From NCBI GenBank assembly GCA_963693085.1, contig OY856413.1:743872556-743936555 (forward strand): a stretch of DNA of 64,000 bases, written 5' to 3'. The position numbers and the translations under genes were made by a program. The first letter of the stretch is position 1. Every line of letters begins with the position of its first letter. The notes below the pieces were generated by a model, which saw only the letters and a list, made by a program, of their open reading frames with translations, was not told where the DNA came from and did not search any database. Positions 25,301-37,154 of the stretch are shown piece by piece. This DNA is from Alisma plantago-aquatica (taxonomy: Eukaryota; Streptophyta; Magnoliopsida; Alismatales; Alismataceae).

Positions 25301-25547
25301 CTCCTTAGAATTTGGTGTGCAGTCCGAACCTTCATCTATTGAGGAAAGATCTTCAATTTCTTCAATTGGATCTTCTGCTAAACATTTGTTGACTTCCTCA
25401 AGGTCATAGATGACCTTGGGCAAGTCAAATGGAGCTTTGCCTTTTTTTGCACATGTCGAGGATGCGCTGAAGCTTATTTTGGCGCTCCACCAATTGCTCT
25501 CTAGTCCAAAGGTGGGTGTCAACAACTTCTTTCGCAAGTGATGCCAT
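22375..25547 (-). pseudogene. Env-like / ORF3 region of the Athila element, degenerate
   Basis: Several open pieces in different frames follow an ATG at 25545-25547. The piece at 24807-25112 (contains LFGRKVILTKNLLNGIF), that at 24547-24735 (contains SDLFTRWSILKGQPVN) and that at 24172-24543 (starts near MCMGGHVTSIL) recall the protein encoded after pol in plant Athila elements, often called env-like although its function is unknown. Then follow a Pro/Ser/Thr-rich segment (23492-24043) and an acidic Asp/Ser-rich segment (22602-22979) leading into the Ulp1 domains. Frameshifts and stops show decay. Whether env-like and protease parts formed one protein cannot be settled here. Confidence 0.5.
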
Positions 25548-25689
25548 TCTAAAAATTGAACAAGAAATCATATATGCTAGAAAAGATTTGAAATTTTAGT
25601 AAAAATGGAATTTGAAAGGATTGGAACATTGTGTAAGCTTCGCGGTTTTAAAAAACAAACTATTAAGAATGAAACTGTTAAGAGTGAAA

Positions 25690-25880
25690 CTGCAATTTTC
25701 AAGATCGTTTAGGTCCAAACGGTTTCACGACCTCTTTTTTTTAATAACGGTTTCACGACCATTTTGGTCCAAACAGTTTCAAGATCGTTTGGGTCCAAAC
25801 GGTTCCAAATGGTTTTGCAACCGTTTGGGTCTGAACGGTTTCACGACCGTTTGGGTCCTAACGGTTTCACGACCGTTTTG
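25690..25880 (-). repeat. Hairpin repeat array between pol and env-like region, copy 1
   Basis: Repeats of GGTTTCACGACCGTTTGGGTCC type with AAACGGT and ACCGTTT facing each other. The core is shared with the LTR arrays (ACCGTTTGG). It lies just upstream (in element orientation) of the env-like ATG at 25547. Confidence 0.75.
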
Positions 25881-26336
25881 AGTCGAAACCATTTGGAGGA
25901 TGAAACTGTGAGGCAGCGGCGGTGACGAGTGGATTAACGACGGCGAAAATGGCATCAACAATGATAGCAAAGCAGCGGCGATGGCGGTGGTAGCAGCTGC
26001 AATGATGATAGCGACGATTTATCATATTGATCTACCTTGATGTTTGAGGTGATGGTTGCGGTGGAGAAAGTGAAGGATAGGAGGAAATAGCAAATTTTGA
26101 GTAAGAGAACGGAAACAGTGGTAGTGGCGTCAGAAGAAATAACAGAGGTGAGAGCGAGGAAGCAACGCCGGAGGTGCTAGTGTGGATGGAGATGGTGGTC
26201 GCACGGGAGTAGGAAGTCAGAAGGAAAGGAATAGGCTTCACGTGAGAGAAAGTTCGAGAGTCGAAGGAATGAAAAGGGAGGGGGTCGAGGAGTATTTATA
26301 GAAAAAGGAGGGGTGACCATACAAATTCTTGTTAAG
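25881..26336 (-). other. Spacer between the two hairpin arrays
   Basis: Non-coding on the element strand apart from short Ser/Pro-rich frames. On the plus strand it is rich in GGCGG and GTGG words. No domain is recognised. Confidence 0.35.
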
Positions 26337-26540
26337 CAAACAGTCTTGGGATCGTTTGGGTCCAAACAGTTTCAAGACCGTTTGGGTCCAAACGGTTTCG
26401 AGACCGTGAGGACCAAATAGTTTTGAGACCGTTTGGGTCCAAACGGTTTCGAGACCATGAGGACCAAACAGTTTCGAGACCGTTTGGGTCCAAATGGTTT
26501 TGAGACCGTGAAGACCAAACGGTTTTAAAACTGTTAGGAT
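26337..26540 (-). repeat. Hairpin repeat array between pol and env-like region, copy 2
   Basis: About seven units in which CCAAACGGT and ACCGTTTGG form up to a 9-bp stem around TTTCGAG, alternating with units ending GTGAGGACCAAA. It lies directly after the end of pol in element orientation. Same core as the LTR arrays. Confidence 0.8.
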
Positions 26541-26741
26541 AAGACTATTTTGGTTATTGACTTTTATATTTGTTTTGGTTAGTTATGTAGATTTTTATAT
26601 TTTTTGAACAACAATAATAGGTCTAAGAAATAAAAAAATTATCAAAACTAAGCAAAATAGAAAGGTGATACTCAGTTCTTGAGTTGCCTCCCAAATAGCG
26701 CTTTGGTTTTACGTCACTGGCTCGACAAAATTCTGACTTGA

Positions 26742-27819
26742 TCAGTTTAATGCTATGGGGTCCTGAATCTCAATGGGTTGTCTTGGAGTTTTATCAGCTG
26801 GAGTATAATATTTCTTTAGTCTATGGCCATTAATAGTCATTTCTCCTCCATTGTCGTCAAAGATGATGACAGCTCCAGTTGGATAGATATGCTTGATAGT
26901 GAATGGCCCGAACCATTTTGTGCGGAGTTTCCTGAGAAACATTTTGAGTTTGGAGTTTAAAAGAAGGACCTTGTCTCTGACAATGATATCTTTCCTTTTA
27001 AGGTGGCCATCATACCACATCTTAGTGTTCTCTTTGTAGATCCTGGCACTCTGGTAGGTAGTCATTCTTAGTTCCTCCAGCTCTTATAATTATAGTTGTC
27101 TGTATTCACCAGCACTTTTGAAATCAAAATTCAATTGTTTGATAGCCCACCATGCTTTGTGTTCTAAGTCAACTAGGATATGGAACAACTTTCCATACAC
27201 CAAACAAAATGGCGTTGTTCCTATTGGCGTTTTGTAAGCAGTATGATATGCCCAGAGAGCATCAGGAAGTTTGGTGGACCAATCCGTGCGATTTCTGTTG
27301 ACAGTTTTCTCTAAGATAGCTTTCAATTGTCTGTTAGAGACTTCAACTTGGATGCTAGTCTACGGATGATATGGTGTAGCGACCTTAAGTTTTACTCTAT
27401 ATCTTCACAGAAGAGCTTCGAAGCTTCTTTCCAAGAAATGTGACCCTCCATCAGATATGACTGTTCTAGGGACTCCAAATCTAGAAAAGATGATATCCTT
27501 GAACAACTTAATAACCGGCTTATAGTCACAAGATATAGTGGGTACAACTTCTACCCATTTGGATACGTAATCCACATCAACCAAAATATAGGAGAATCCA
27601 TATGATGGGGGAAATGGACCCATATAGTCCACTCTCCATACATCAAAAAGTTTGATCTCCTGCCACAGAGTTAGTGGCATTTCATTTTGTTTTGATATCC
27701 CTCCAGACAGCTGACATTTGCTGCAAGATTGTACAAATTCATGGGCATCATTTGCTATTGTCAGCCAGAAGAAACCTGACTATAGGACTTTAAGAGCGGT
27801 CTTCTTTGAACTCATGTAC
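26742..27819 (-). pseudogene. Athila integrase
   Basis: An HHCC-type remnant (SCSKCQLSGG) is followed by the catalytic core with FDVWRVDYMGPFPPSYG, VDYVSKWVEVVPT and PRTVISDGGSHF, strongly typical of Athila-lineage integrases (which usually have FDVWGIDFMGPFP). The C-terminal part (26742-27065) has the WFGPF segment of the GPF/Y module. The frame is broken near 27070, 27330 and 27400, so the enzyme is dead. It would insert the cDNA copy into the genome. Confidence 0.78.
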
Positions 27820-28480
27820 CCCCCAGTGGGGCTAGAATGACAGTGTTCTAAGACTGGGATAATTTCTTCTTCAGGGAGATAACGGTGGAATAATCCATCT
27901 ACGCATAAGAGGAAAAGGTATGGTTCATCCCAAATTATTGCTTGACGTCATGAAGAAATTTCTTTCTGTCGTGGTAGGAAGTAGTAGGGTGGACAATTCT
28001 TGTATCCAGATAGTTTACTATATCGGCATACCAAGGAAATCTGGTGGTGACTTTCATGAGTTGATCGTCAGGTAGAGAATCTCAGATAGGTATATTGTCA
28101 CCGTCCTGAGGCTCAATGCGACTTAAGTGGTCGGCGAGAACATTTTCTAACCCACTTTTATCTTTTATTTCCAAATCGAATTCTTGAAGCATCAACACCT
28201 AGTGAATAAGTCTAGGTTTTGCGTCTTGTTTCTGAATCAGATATTTTATTGTGGAGTGATCTATGTATACTATGACTTTTGATCCGATCAGGTAAGAACA
28301 AATTTTTTAAAAAGCGTAGATGACTGCCAAGAACTCTTTTTCTGTATTTGTATAGTTCTTTTGGGCTTCATCAAGCATTTTTTATGCATAGTATATCGCA
28401 TTGGGTTTCTTATCTAATATTTACCCTAGTACTGCTCCTATAGCGTAGTCACTGACGTCACACATTATCTCAAAGGGTTG
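27820..28480 (-). pseudogene. Athila RNase H and linker
   Basis: Visible on the minus strand are CDVSDYAIGAVLG (first Asp), YTNTEKEFLAVIYAF (Glu), [14 protein letters not shown] (Asp) and LADHLSRIE, the RNase H series of Athila pol. At least three in-frame stops interrupt it. The enzyme would remove the RNA strand during reverse transcription. Confidence 0.75.
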
Positions 28481-29330
28481 TGACCAGTCAGGGGCTCTTA
28501 GTATAGGTGCAAAGATCAAGGCATTCTTTAGAGTCATGAAGTTGCGTAAGCATTCTTGATCAAAATTGAAATCCGCATCTTTAGTCAATAAGTGAGACAT
28601 GGGCTTTGTTATTTTTGAAAAGTCTTTGATGAATCTTCGATAAAATCCGGTATGGCCCAAAAAGGCCCGTACTCCCTTGATGTCTTTTGGTGGTGTCAGT
28701 TTTGAAATGACATCTATCTTTGCTTTGTCCACTTCAATCCCTCTTTCGCTCACTCGATGCCCAAGGACAACACCTTCTGTCACCATGAAGTGACATTTTT
28801 CCCAATTTAGGATCCAATTTATTTCCTCACATCTTTGTAGCACTTTACTGAGATTAAGCAGACAATTGCCGAAAGAATCTCCATAGACTGAAAAATCATC
28901 CATGAAAACTTCCATGATGGATTTAGTTAATCCTACAAATATGGCATACATACACCTCTAGAATGTTGTGAGTGCATTACATAGCCCAAAGGGCATCCTT
29001 CTGAAGGCGTAAGTTCCGAACGGACAGGTAAAAGTTGTTTTTTCTTGATCTTCAGGGTGTATCGGAATTTGATAAAATCCTGAGTAACCGTCAAGATAGC
29101 AGAAGAATTTCTAGTGAGCTAGATGTTCAAGGACTTCATCAAGAAAAGGTAGAGGAAAATGGTCTTTCCTTGTTACCTTGTTCAATTTCCTATAGTCGAT
29201 GCACATCCTCCACCCGATAACAGTCTAGGTGGGCACCAGTTCATTTTTATCATTCAAAACAACAATGGTTCCCCCCTTTTTAGGGACCACTTGGACCGGA
29301 CTTACCCAATTGAGAGTCGGAAATTGGATA
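28481..29330 (-). pseudogene. Athila reverse transcriptase
   Basis: The palm motif VFMDDFSVYG is present with its two Asp codons at 28895-28900, followed by CHFMVTEGVVLGHRVS and GFYRRFIKDFSKI. Upstream, minus-strand fragments of the fingers lie in other frames between 28950 and 29330. The open piece at 28421-28951 is the longest Athila pol fragment. Loss of frame shows inactivity. Confidence 0.8.
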
Positions 29331-30075
29331 GATAATACCAGCTTTTAGAAGTTTTAGAACCTCGAGGTGAACCACCTCTTTGAGATTCAGGTTTAACTTC
29401 CTCTGGTGCTCCCGCGATGGTTTAAACTCTTCTACCATAGGTAATCTGTGCATACACAAAGCCAGATTTATCCCGGTAAGATTAGTCATCTTGTATCTAA
29501 TGGCTTTCTTGTGCTTCCTTAACTCAGTAAGGATACTTTCTTCCTGGTCATCTATCAATGCAGAACTGATAATGACCGGACATAGTTTTTCTTTATCTAG
29601 GAAGACATGTTTGAGTTCCAGAGGTAGAACTTTCATTTCAGGTGTCTTGGGTATTTCTATAGTTTCCAAGATGGTGACATATTTTAACTCCTCGAAGGTA
29701 GCTTCTGGGACTTCTAGGGCATGTTCTAGATATTACAGACATTGTTGTACTAGTTCATTGGTCGAGAATTTGGCTTCTAGATTCATTAATACATTTTCCA
29801 AATCATCAAATGGTTCAGAAGGTTCATGCTTTAACTAAGACATTTTATCAATTTCCTCGAGAAGAAAAACTTCTTCGTGGATGCTAGGACCTTTTAAGCT
29901 ATCAAAGACTCTGAATTGAACGACTTCCTTTCCCAGTCTTAAGGTAATTATGCCAGCTTCAACATCGATTAGTGCTCTAGCTGTAGCAAGGAAGGGTATG
30001 TCGAATATTATTGGATATCACAGGTCTTCCTTTATGTCCATAATAGCAAAATCACAAGGTACGTAAGAATCTTTC
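29331..30075 (-). pseudogene. Athila protease C-terminal part and protease-RT linker
   Basis: The minus strand just left of the chromovirus continues the protease with a segment containing FLATARALIDVEAG and LRLGKEVV, a conserved feature of Athila proteases. The linker to reverse transcriptase follows (open piece 29280-29669). Two or more stops are present. The other half of the protease lies beyond the chromovirus at 39403-39599. Confidence 0.7.
30071..30075. repeat. Target site duplication of the chromovirus, left (CTTTC)
   Basis: CTTTC is repeated at 39398-39402 immediately outside the other LTR. The five bases belong to the Athila protease codons. Confidence 0.95.
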
Positions 30076-32313
30076 TGTCGCGCCCCAACCTCACATAATA
30101 CACAAACCACAGGATTAGGGCACGACAGGTGGGATTAACACATAACCAACTTTTCATTTCTTTTAAAACAATTAAGATATTACTGTAAATGAAAAGTAAA
30201 CAAACTGCGGAAGCATTTCTATTAACTGATAAGAAATTAAACAAGTCTACAACATAAACATTGTTCAACATAAACTAAAACACAACAGTTAATTTACATC
30301 AATATACATATTCTCTCTCTCACTCACACCTTGTCCCGTAGATCGAGGGAAATGGACTAAGAGACCTCTAACTAGTCTAACTACAAACCTTCTATCAACT
30401 AAGCGTTGGGATGAAAGGATCCTTCCGACTCCTGTTGCTGATGCTGACCTGAAAAATGTTTTGAGTAGAGGTATGAGCCTACTCGCTCAGTGAATAACAT
30501 TTCACTTAGCTATCAATAAACAACTCGTCAGAATTATTAACTGAAATTAAACAGATATACAGTTCAAGCAGAGCAGTTCAATTGACATAGCAGATGTACA
30601 GATAATAATCACATTTCTATGCGTCATCAGGTATTTCAGGTAACTAAACAGTTATATAAATTTACTGTGATCCTAAATGATTTCTTATTCATTTTATTTT
30701 CATTTTATTATTATGCCCTAAATATATGCAGTGTACTCTGCATATAAAGATCCATAGCAAATTCATGCTACGGCCCCACCGTACAAGACTTAGCGACACA
30801 CCCGGGAATGCTAAGTCTGACGCCAGCCCCGTTCTGCCACAGGACCACAGGCTCTCCGGCCTACAGGCTCTCCGGCCTCAATGCACTACTCCGAGTGCTC
30901 TCTCGACTCCTCCTACTAACCTGAGCACACAGGCGGAGGGTCACAGGGTTACCTTCGCGACTCCGCACGAATGGTGTTAGATAACCAAGTTTTCTGGTGA
31001 AACCGCAGTGCCATTGTGACACAAGCACAATTGTTGTTAGACACTGCCCTTTTTCTCTTTCCTCGTTTGTCTGCGACACACGCACGGATGATGTTGCAAC
31101 ACGAGTTTCACCCCAAAGCTGCAGATACCACTTAGGGGTTCTACGGTGTTAGGGCATCTAAGTCTATACTTGATTAACAAATATCATAAATAACACATTA
31201 TAACTGTAAACACAAAATTTCCTCTTTCTCATCGTTCTTATTACACAATTCCAGTCCAAATAATCTTATTAAACTATCACTGAAGCAATCAGACATTTAA
31301 AATGAGTTAAATAATGATTTCTAAATGAATTGCCACTCACCACTTGAAACTCGGCCAAACACTATGAAACTCGGCCGATCACTTCCCAGATCCTGAAACT
31401 CGGCCGACCAAACTCGGCCGACAAACTCACCGCTTGAAAAACCTACAAAGGAAACTCGGCCGATTAGAACCAAACTCGGCCGACCAAATCCCTGTTCGCA
31501 TATCTAATTCAGGAAACTCGGCCGATCCAAGACAAAACTCGGCCGATCCGGAAAACGTTGTACAAAAGCCCTAAATAAGAACTCGGCCGACCGATTTGGA
31601 AACTCGGCCGAACCGCGCACAGACAGAACAGAAAAACGACCTGCAGAAGTCGATTTCTCACGAATCGACGAGCAAACTTCGCGCAAACAACACCAAACGA
31701 TCACAAACGATCCACACGACTAAACCGTACCTGAAAGGAGCAAGAAAACGAACAGGGGCTGCACCGTGCACCCCAATTTCTCAGCCGTTTTCTTCACAAA
31801 CGCAGCTCCAGCTGCGAACTTGGTTCGATTCGACGGAGAAGATGATCTGCAGAGGAAAGGGACGATCTACCACAACTAACTGGAGCAGAACGACGCTCCA
31901 GAGCTTCCCTCCTCAGCTCCCTCTCTCTTTCCCTCTCTTTCTCTCTTTCTCTCACGCCAGGGACAGAACGTTTCCTGCGTTCTGCGTTTCTGTGAAATGA
32001 AACGAGAAAAGGGAGAAAGGGAGATAAGGAAGAAAAACTTAGGGGCCAAATCGCAAATTTCGAATTTTTCGCAAATTGCAATCGGGTCCCTAGAAGCCCA
32101 AAAACATGCAACTTTTGACTCGAAGGTCGGATTTGAACGATTTCTCTGGCAACGTTTCGAGTGTAAGATATTACATACTTTAGAAGCTAGAAAACACACT
32201 AAGCACATATCATGTCCAGTTAAATTAACAAAAACAGGCTTATAACTTAACACATCAGCTAAACACATGCTGAACAACTTACTTACGGAATAAGCTCGAC
32301 GCGGGTCGTAACA
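30076..32313 (-). repeat. Chromovirus 3' LTR
   Basis: In element orientation it begins TGTTACGACC (ending at plus position 32313) and ends GCGCGACA at 30076. It lacks 5 bp present in the other LTR near 39303. It carries the TCGGCCGA motif array and a CT-rich tract at 31905-31963 (GA-rich on the element strand). Confidence 0.95.
31347..31611 (-). repeat. TCGGCCGA palindrome array in 3' LTR
   Basis: Ten copies of AAACTCGGCCGA spaced irregularly by about 12-45 bp. TCGGCCGA is a perfect 8-bp palindrome. Nine copies are exact in the core; the first reads TCGGCCAA, a change expected from deamination of a methylated CG. Confidence 0.9.
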
Positions 32314-32328
32314 ATTCCTCTTACCCTT
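32314..32328 (-). promoter_or_regulatory. Chromovirus polypurine tract
   Basis: On the element strand AAGGGTAAGAGGAAT precedes the LTR TG, itself preceded by GGACGAAATTC, the conserved pre-PPT word of Tekay-type elements. It lies 24 bp after the gag-pol stop codon. Confidence 0.85.
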
Positions 32329-32352
32329 ATAAGAATTTCGTCCTCGAAATTC

Positions 32353-35300
32353 CTAGAAGAGAAAAGGAAACTTGCCACGCATCTCAGATTCTAGCTCCCA
32401 CGTAGCTTCTTCAAGATTATGGTTTCTCCACAAAACCTTCACTAAAGGAATCTCGCGGTTCTTAAGCTTTTTGATCCGGTAATCAACTATCTGTACAGGT
32501 CCCTCAACATAGGACACATCTGTCCTAAGTTGTACCGGTTCTGAATCTAGAATCTTATCTGTACCAGGGTGACACTTTTTCAGCATAGATACGTGGAAAA
32601 CATCATGTAGATTTGCCAACTCAGACGGCAAATCCAACCTGTAAGCTACAGGTCCAATCCTCTCAACAATAGGATATGGACCCATATATCTAGGGGTCAA
32701 CTTACCCCTCTTTCCAAACCGCAGAACTCCCTTCCACGGTGAAACTTTCAAGAAAACCTCGTCACCAACCTCAAACTCAAGAGGTCGACGTCGTCTATCA
32801 GCATAACTCTTCTGTCTATCCTGTGCAGCTTTCAACTGATCTCTGATCACTGATATCTTTTCAGTAGTCACATCAACTAGTTCAGGTCCAAGAATTTCCT
32901 TCTCACCCACCTCATACCAACAAACTGGCGATCTACACTTCCTGCCATAAAGAGCTTCATATGGAGCCATTCCAAGACTAGAATGGTAACTGTTATTATA
33001 AGCAAACTCTATTAGGCTTAAGTGTTCTTCCCAGTTGCCTCTAAACTGTAGCACGCATGCTCTCAGCATGTCTTCAAGGGTCTGAATGGTCCTCTCAGAT
33101 TGACCATCTGTCTGTGGGTGAAACGCTGTACTGAACTTCAACTTCGTGCCCAACGCATGTTGTAACTGATTCCAGAATCTAGATGTAAACTTTGGATCTC
33201 TGTCAGAAATAATAGAAACTGGAATCCCATGCAACCTGATTACCTCATCCACATAAACTTTAGCCAGCTTAGAAACGTCAAAGGTTGACTTGACAGGAAG
33301 AAAGTGAGCAGACTTAGTTAGTCTATCCAAAATCACCCATATCGAGTCCGAACCCTTAGGCGTTCTGGGTAATCCTACCACAAAGTCCATTGTGACGTGT
33401 TCCCATTTCCATTCTGGTATAGGAAGCGACTGCAAAGTACCAGCAGGTTTCTGATGTTCAGCCTTAACCTGCTGACACACCCCACACCTAGCTACGTATT
33501 CAGCCACATCCTTTTTCATGCCAGTCCACCAGTACAGCTCTTTGAGGTTCCTATACATCTTTGTGTTACCTGGATGCATCACATACATAGAAGTATGTGC
33601 TTCCTCAAGAATATGCTCTTTCAACTCACTGTTTCTAGGTACACATAACCTATCATGAAGATACAACACGCCTTCATCAGAAAACCTGAACTCTGTTCTC
33701 TTACCCTCAGACATCTCCTCCATGATTTTCCATAAACCATTATCACTCTGCTGCAACTCTTTAATATGATTATAAAAAGTAGGTCTGACTTGCATTTGTG
33801 CAATCAGCCCACTCTGTCTTGTCACCTCCAAGTCCAAGTTCATTCTCCGCATATCTACAAGCAAGTTTCTCTTGAAACATGCCATAGAAAATGCATTGGC
33901 TGAAGAACTTGACTTTCTACTCAAGGCATCAGCTACAACGTTCGCCTTACCAGGATGGTAATCGATTGTCACATCATAATCTTTAATCAACTCCATCCAT
34001 CTGCGCTGTCTCAAATTCAAGTCTTTCTGAGTGAAGATATATTTCAGGCTCTTATGGTCGGTGAACACCTGACATGTTTCACCATACAAATAGTGACGCC
34101 ACGTCTTAAGAGCATGAACTATAGCAGCTAATTCCAAATCATGAACAGGGTAATTCTCCTCATTTTTCTTAAGCTGTCTAGACGCATAAGCAACAACTTT
34201 TCCTTCTTGCATCAGTACACAGCCCAAACCCTTTCTAGAAGCATCACAGAACACTGTATAGCCTTTATCTGCTTCTGGCAGAACCAACACTGGTGCTGAA
34301 GTCAATCTCTTCTTCAGAATCTGAAAACTTTTCTCACAGTTATCAGACCACACAAACGGTACATCCTTCCTCGTCAGGCGTGTCAAAGGTGATGCTATCC
34401 CACTAAAGTTCTTTATGAACCTTCTGTAATATCATGCCAAGCCCAAGAAACTTCTGATCTCAGTAGGAGTCGTAGGCTGTTCCCACTGAAGCACAGACTC
34501 AACCTTCTTAGGATCCACGCTGACTCCATCTCTCGAGATAACATGTCCAAGAAATGCTACTTCAGCCAACCAGAACTCGCACTTGCTAAACTTAGCAAAC
34601 AACTGGTGTTGTCTCAACAACTGCAACACTACTCTCAAGTGTTGCTCATGCTGCTCCTCGTCTCTGGAATAGATCAGAATATCATCTATAAAGACTACAA
34701 TAAACTGATCTAGAAAAGGTTTGAAAATCCGATTCATCATATCCATAAAGGCTGCTGGGGCATTGGTCAGCCCAAATGACATGACCAAGAACTCATAATG
34801 CCCATACCTGGTTCTGAAAGCTGTTTTGGGAATATCAGAAGCCTTTATCCTAAGCTGATGATATCCGGATCTCAAATCAATTTTAGAAAAGATCGTCGCT
34901 CCACGCAACTGATCAAACAGATCATCAATTCTCGGCAAGGGATATTTATTCTTTATTGTGATCTTGTTCAGTTGCCTGTAATCTATACAGAGACGCATGG
35001 TACCATCCTTTTTCTTAACAAACAGAACTGGTGCACCCCACGGTGAAGAACTGGGTCTAATGAAACCCTTATCTAACAACTCCTGCAACTGTACCTTGAG
35101 TTCTTTCAACTCTGCAGGTGCCATTCTGTAGGCCGACAACGCTACTGGATGACTACCTGGATATATCTGAATTTCAAAATCAATGTCTCTGACAGGAGGT
35201 AAGCCTGGTAACTCTTCTGGGAAAACGTCAGAGAACTCATGAACTACAGGTACATCATAAACACTGGTGGTGCTCTTCTCTGCTCTGGTGTCAACTACAT

Positions 35301-37014
35301 GAGCAAGGAACGTTTCACATCCTTTCTGTAACATTTTATCAGCTACAGCAGCTGATATTATGCACGTAGGCAGAACTTTCCTGTCTCCAGTAAAGACACA
35401 AGAAAATTCTCCTAATTGAAAGGTAGCTTCCTTTTTCCAGCAATCGAGTTGCACTCGATATGTCTCAAGACAATCCATACCCAAGATGACTTGAAAAGTA
35501 TTTACACCCAAGGGTATGAGATTAGCAGCAAAGGTAAAACCTTCAAAAGATAACAAACATCCGGGACAGGTCTCAGATAAAACTGTCGGTCCACCTAGTG
35601 GAACCCTCAACACTAACTCATCTGCCAACTCTTGAGTTAACAGATTAAGTTCAACAACTAAAGAACGTCGTATAAAAGAATGAGTAGCTCCCGGATCTAT
35701 CAAAACTGAAACTGGTATACTATTAAACAAAAGCATCTCTCCTGTAACGACTTGTGAAGAGATTATACCTTCCTGAGGTGTCAAAGAAAAGAAACGTGCT
35801 GAAGCTCTCCCTCTGCCACGTTGTCCTCTCTGACCACTCCTGCCACTAGATGCTTCACCACCTCTAGAACCAGAAGCCACAGAGGAACTCGGAACATCAT
35901 GGTATTGAGGCTGAAAAGCTTGTGATGCTGCTTGATGAAGTTGAGGACAATCCCTTCTAAGGTGTCCTATTTGTCCACAGGCAAAACAACTTGGACCCCA
36001 ACACTGACCAGTGTGTGGTCTACCACATTTATTACATAGCGGTATCTCTTGTCTCTGAGGACCTGATACTGACATTGATGACCCTGAAGACTGTCCACTA
36101 GTGGCACTGCTCCATCTTCCTGGGTTATATCCTCCTCTACCTCTAGAAGTAGTGACATTCTCAGATCTCTGTTTGCCAAAACAACTAAAGCCACGCCCCA
36201 GTTTAGAAAAGAAACCTCTACCTCCACCTCTGTATCCACCACTGGGCTGTCCTCCACTGAACTCTGCAGATCTCTTCTTAGACTCAGGCACTCTGTCAGC
36301 ATTCACAGATTCTTCAACTTGTCTGGCAGCCTCAACAAACTCACCAAAGTTCTCTCTGTTCCTCCTACTAGTAGCAGAGACTGTATGCCGAATCTCTGGC
36401 CTTAACCCTTCCTGAAATCTTCTGCACCTTTCTATGTTGTCAGGAACAAGCTGTGGACAGAAATTAGCTAACCGTGTGAAAAGCGCTTCATACTGTGTAA
36501 CTGTCATGTTCCCCTTCTTGATATTCTGCAACTGCCTGATTTTCTCATTAAGGAAAGTGGGTGGGTAGAATTTGAGATGAAATTCCTCAGAGAAATCCTG
36601 CCAGGAAAGCTCTGTTCCTCTCCTCTTTTCTTCCACACCACGCCACCACAACTCTGCATCGCCTGTCAAAAGGTAGACTGCACGACTAATCTTCTTATCT
36701 TCTGGAAGCTCCATCAAACGAAAAACCTTTTCTATCTGTCTAAACCACTCATCAGCTTCGGCGGGATCTGTGGTGCCACTGAATTCTGTGCCACCTAGCT
36801 TCTTCACAAGCTCATAAGATCGCATCATATCTTTACTGCTGGTAGAAGAAGATTCTCGCCTATCAGCCTTGTATCTCTCCTTGGTCTCCAAGAACATCCT
36901 GTACATCCGGGATGCTTCATCCACGTGGTCACCACCACCTGGACCCAAGTACAGAGGATCAGGGCCAACATGGCTCTCAGCCTGATCATCACGATCAAAA
37001 CCTCTTCCTGCCAT
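32353..37014 (-). CDS. gag-pol: Chromovirus Gag-Pol polyprotein with one in-frame stop
   Basis: From the ATG at 37012-37014 one frame of 1553 residues runs to TAG at 32353, broken only by TGA at codon 861 (34432-34434) between reverse transcriptase and RNase H, where the family has Gly in LGLAGYYRRF. Order: Gag core (about 60-230), two zinc knuckles (from Cys327: [12 protein letters not shown] and [14 protein letters not shown]), aspartic protease with Asp440-Pro-Gly instead of the usual Asp-Ser/Thr-Gly, reverse transcriptase with FIDD at 775-778, RNase H (Asp924, Glu961, Asp986, Asp1029), integrase zinc finger His1140, His1147, Cys1177, Cys1180, catalytic Asp1210, Asp1271, Glu1307 (D,D35E), GPY/F module, and a C-terminal chromodomain that in this group guides insertion to heterochromatin. 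An upstream TTG in frame at 37018-37020 is not needed as a start. Two small lesions suggest recent death or readthrough. Confidence 0.93.
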
Positions 37015-37136
37015 CTGCAATGATATAATAGAATATTTCCTATTAGAAAATTACAGATAGAAGAAAGACACTTAAACCTTACTCCTATTGGTCTCTTATC
37101 GTTCCCTGACCTTGAGTAACTAAGTACTCAAACCTA
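37015..37136 (-). other. Chromovirus leader between primer site and gag start
   Basis: A 122-bp untranslated leader, short for a Ty3/Gypsy element. No structure is obvious. It begins directly after the primer site in element orientation. Confidence 0.6.
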
Positions 37137-37149
37137 GGCTCTGATACCA
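37137..37149 (-). promoter_or_regulatory. Primer binding site (initiator tRNA-Met) of the chromovirus
   Basis: On the minus strand TGGTATCAGAGCC, separated by five bases from the LTR edge at 37155. Identical to the site at 3079-3091 of the LARD-like element. Confidence 0.92.
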
Positions 37150-37154
37150 AAAGT

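Noticed and set aside
31596..32277. Overlapping open frames in the chromovirus LTRs (134 and 133 codons) as accessory genes
   Set aside because: They lie on opposite strands over a CT-rich tract and differ in frame state between the LTRs (the longer minus frame is shorter at 38955-39287).
32353..37014. Two separate chromovirus genes divided at 34432
   Set aside because: Both pieces are in the same frame with no gap, and the stop falls in the middle of a conserved reverse transcriptase segment, so it is one gene with a nonsense codon.
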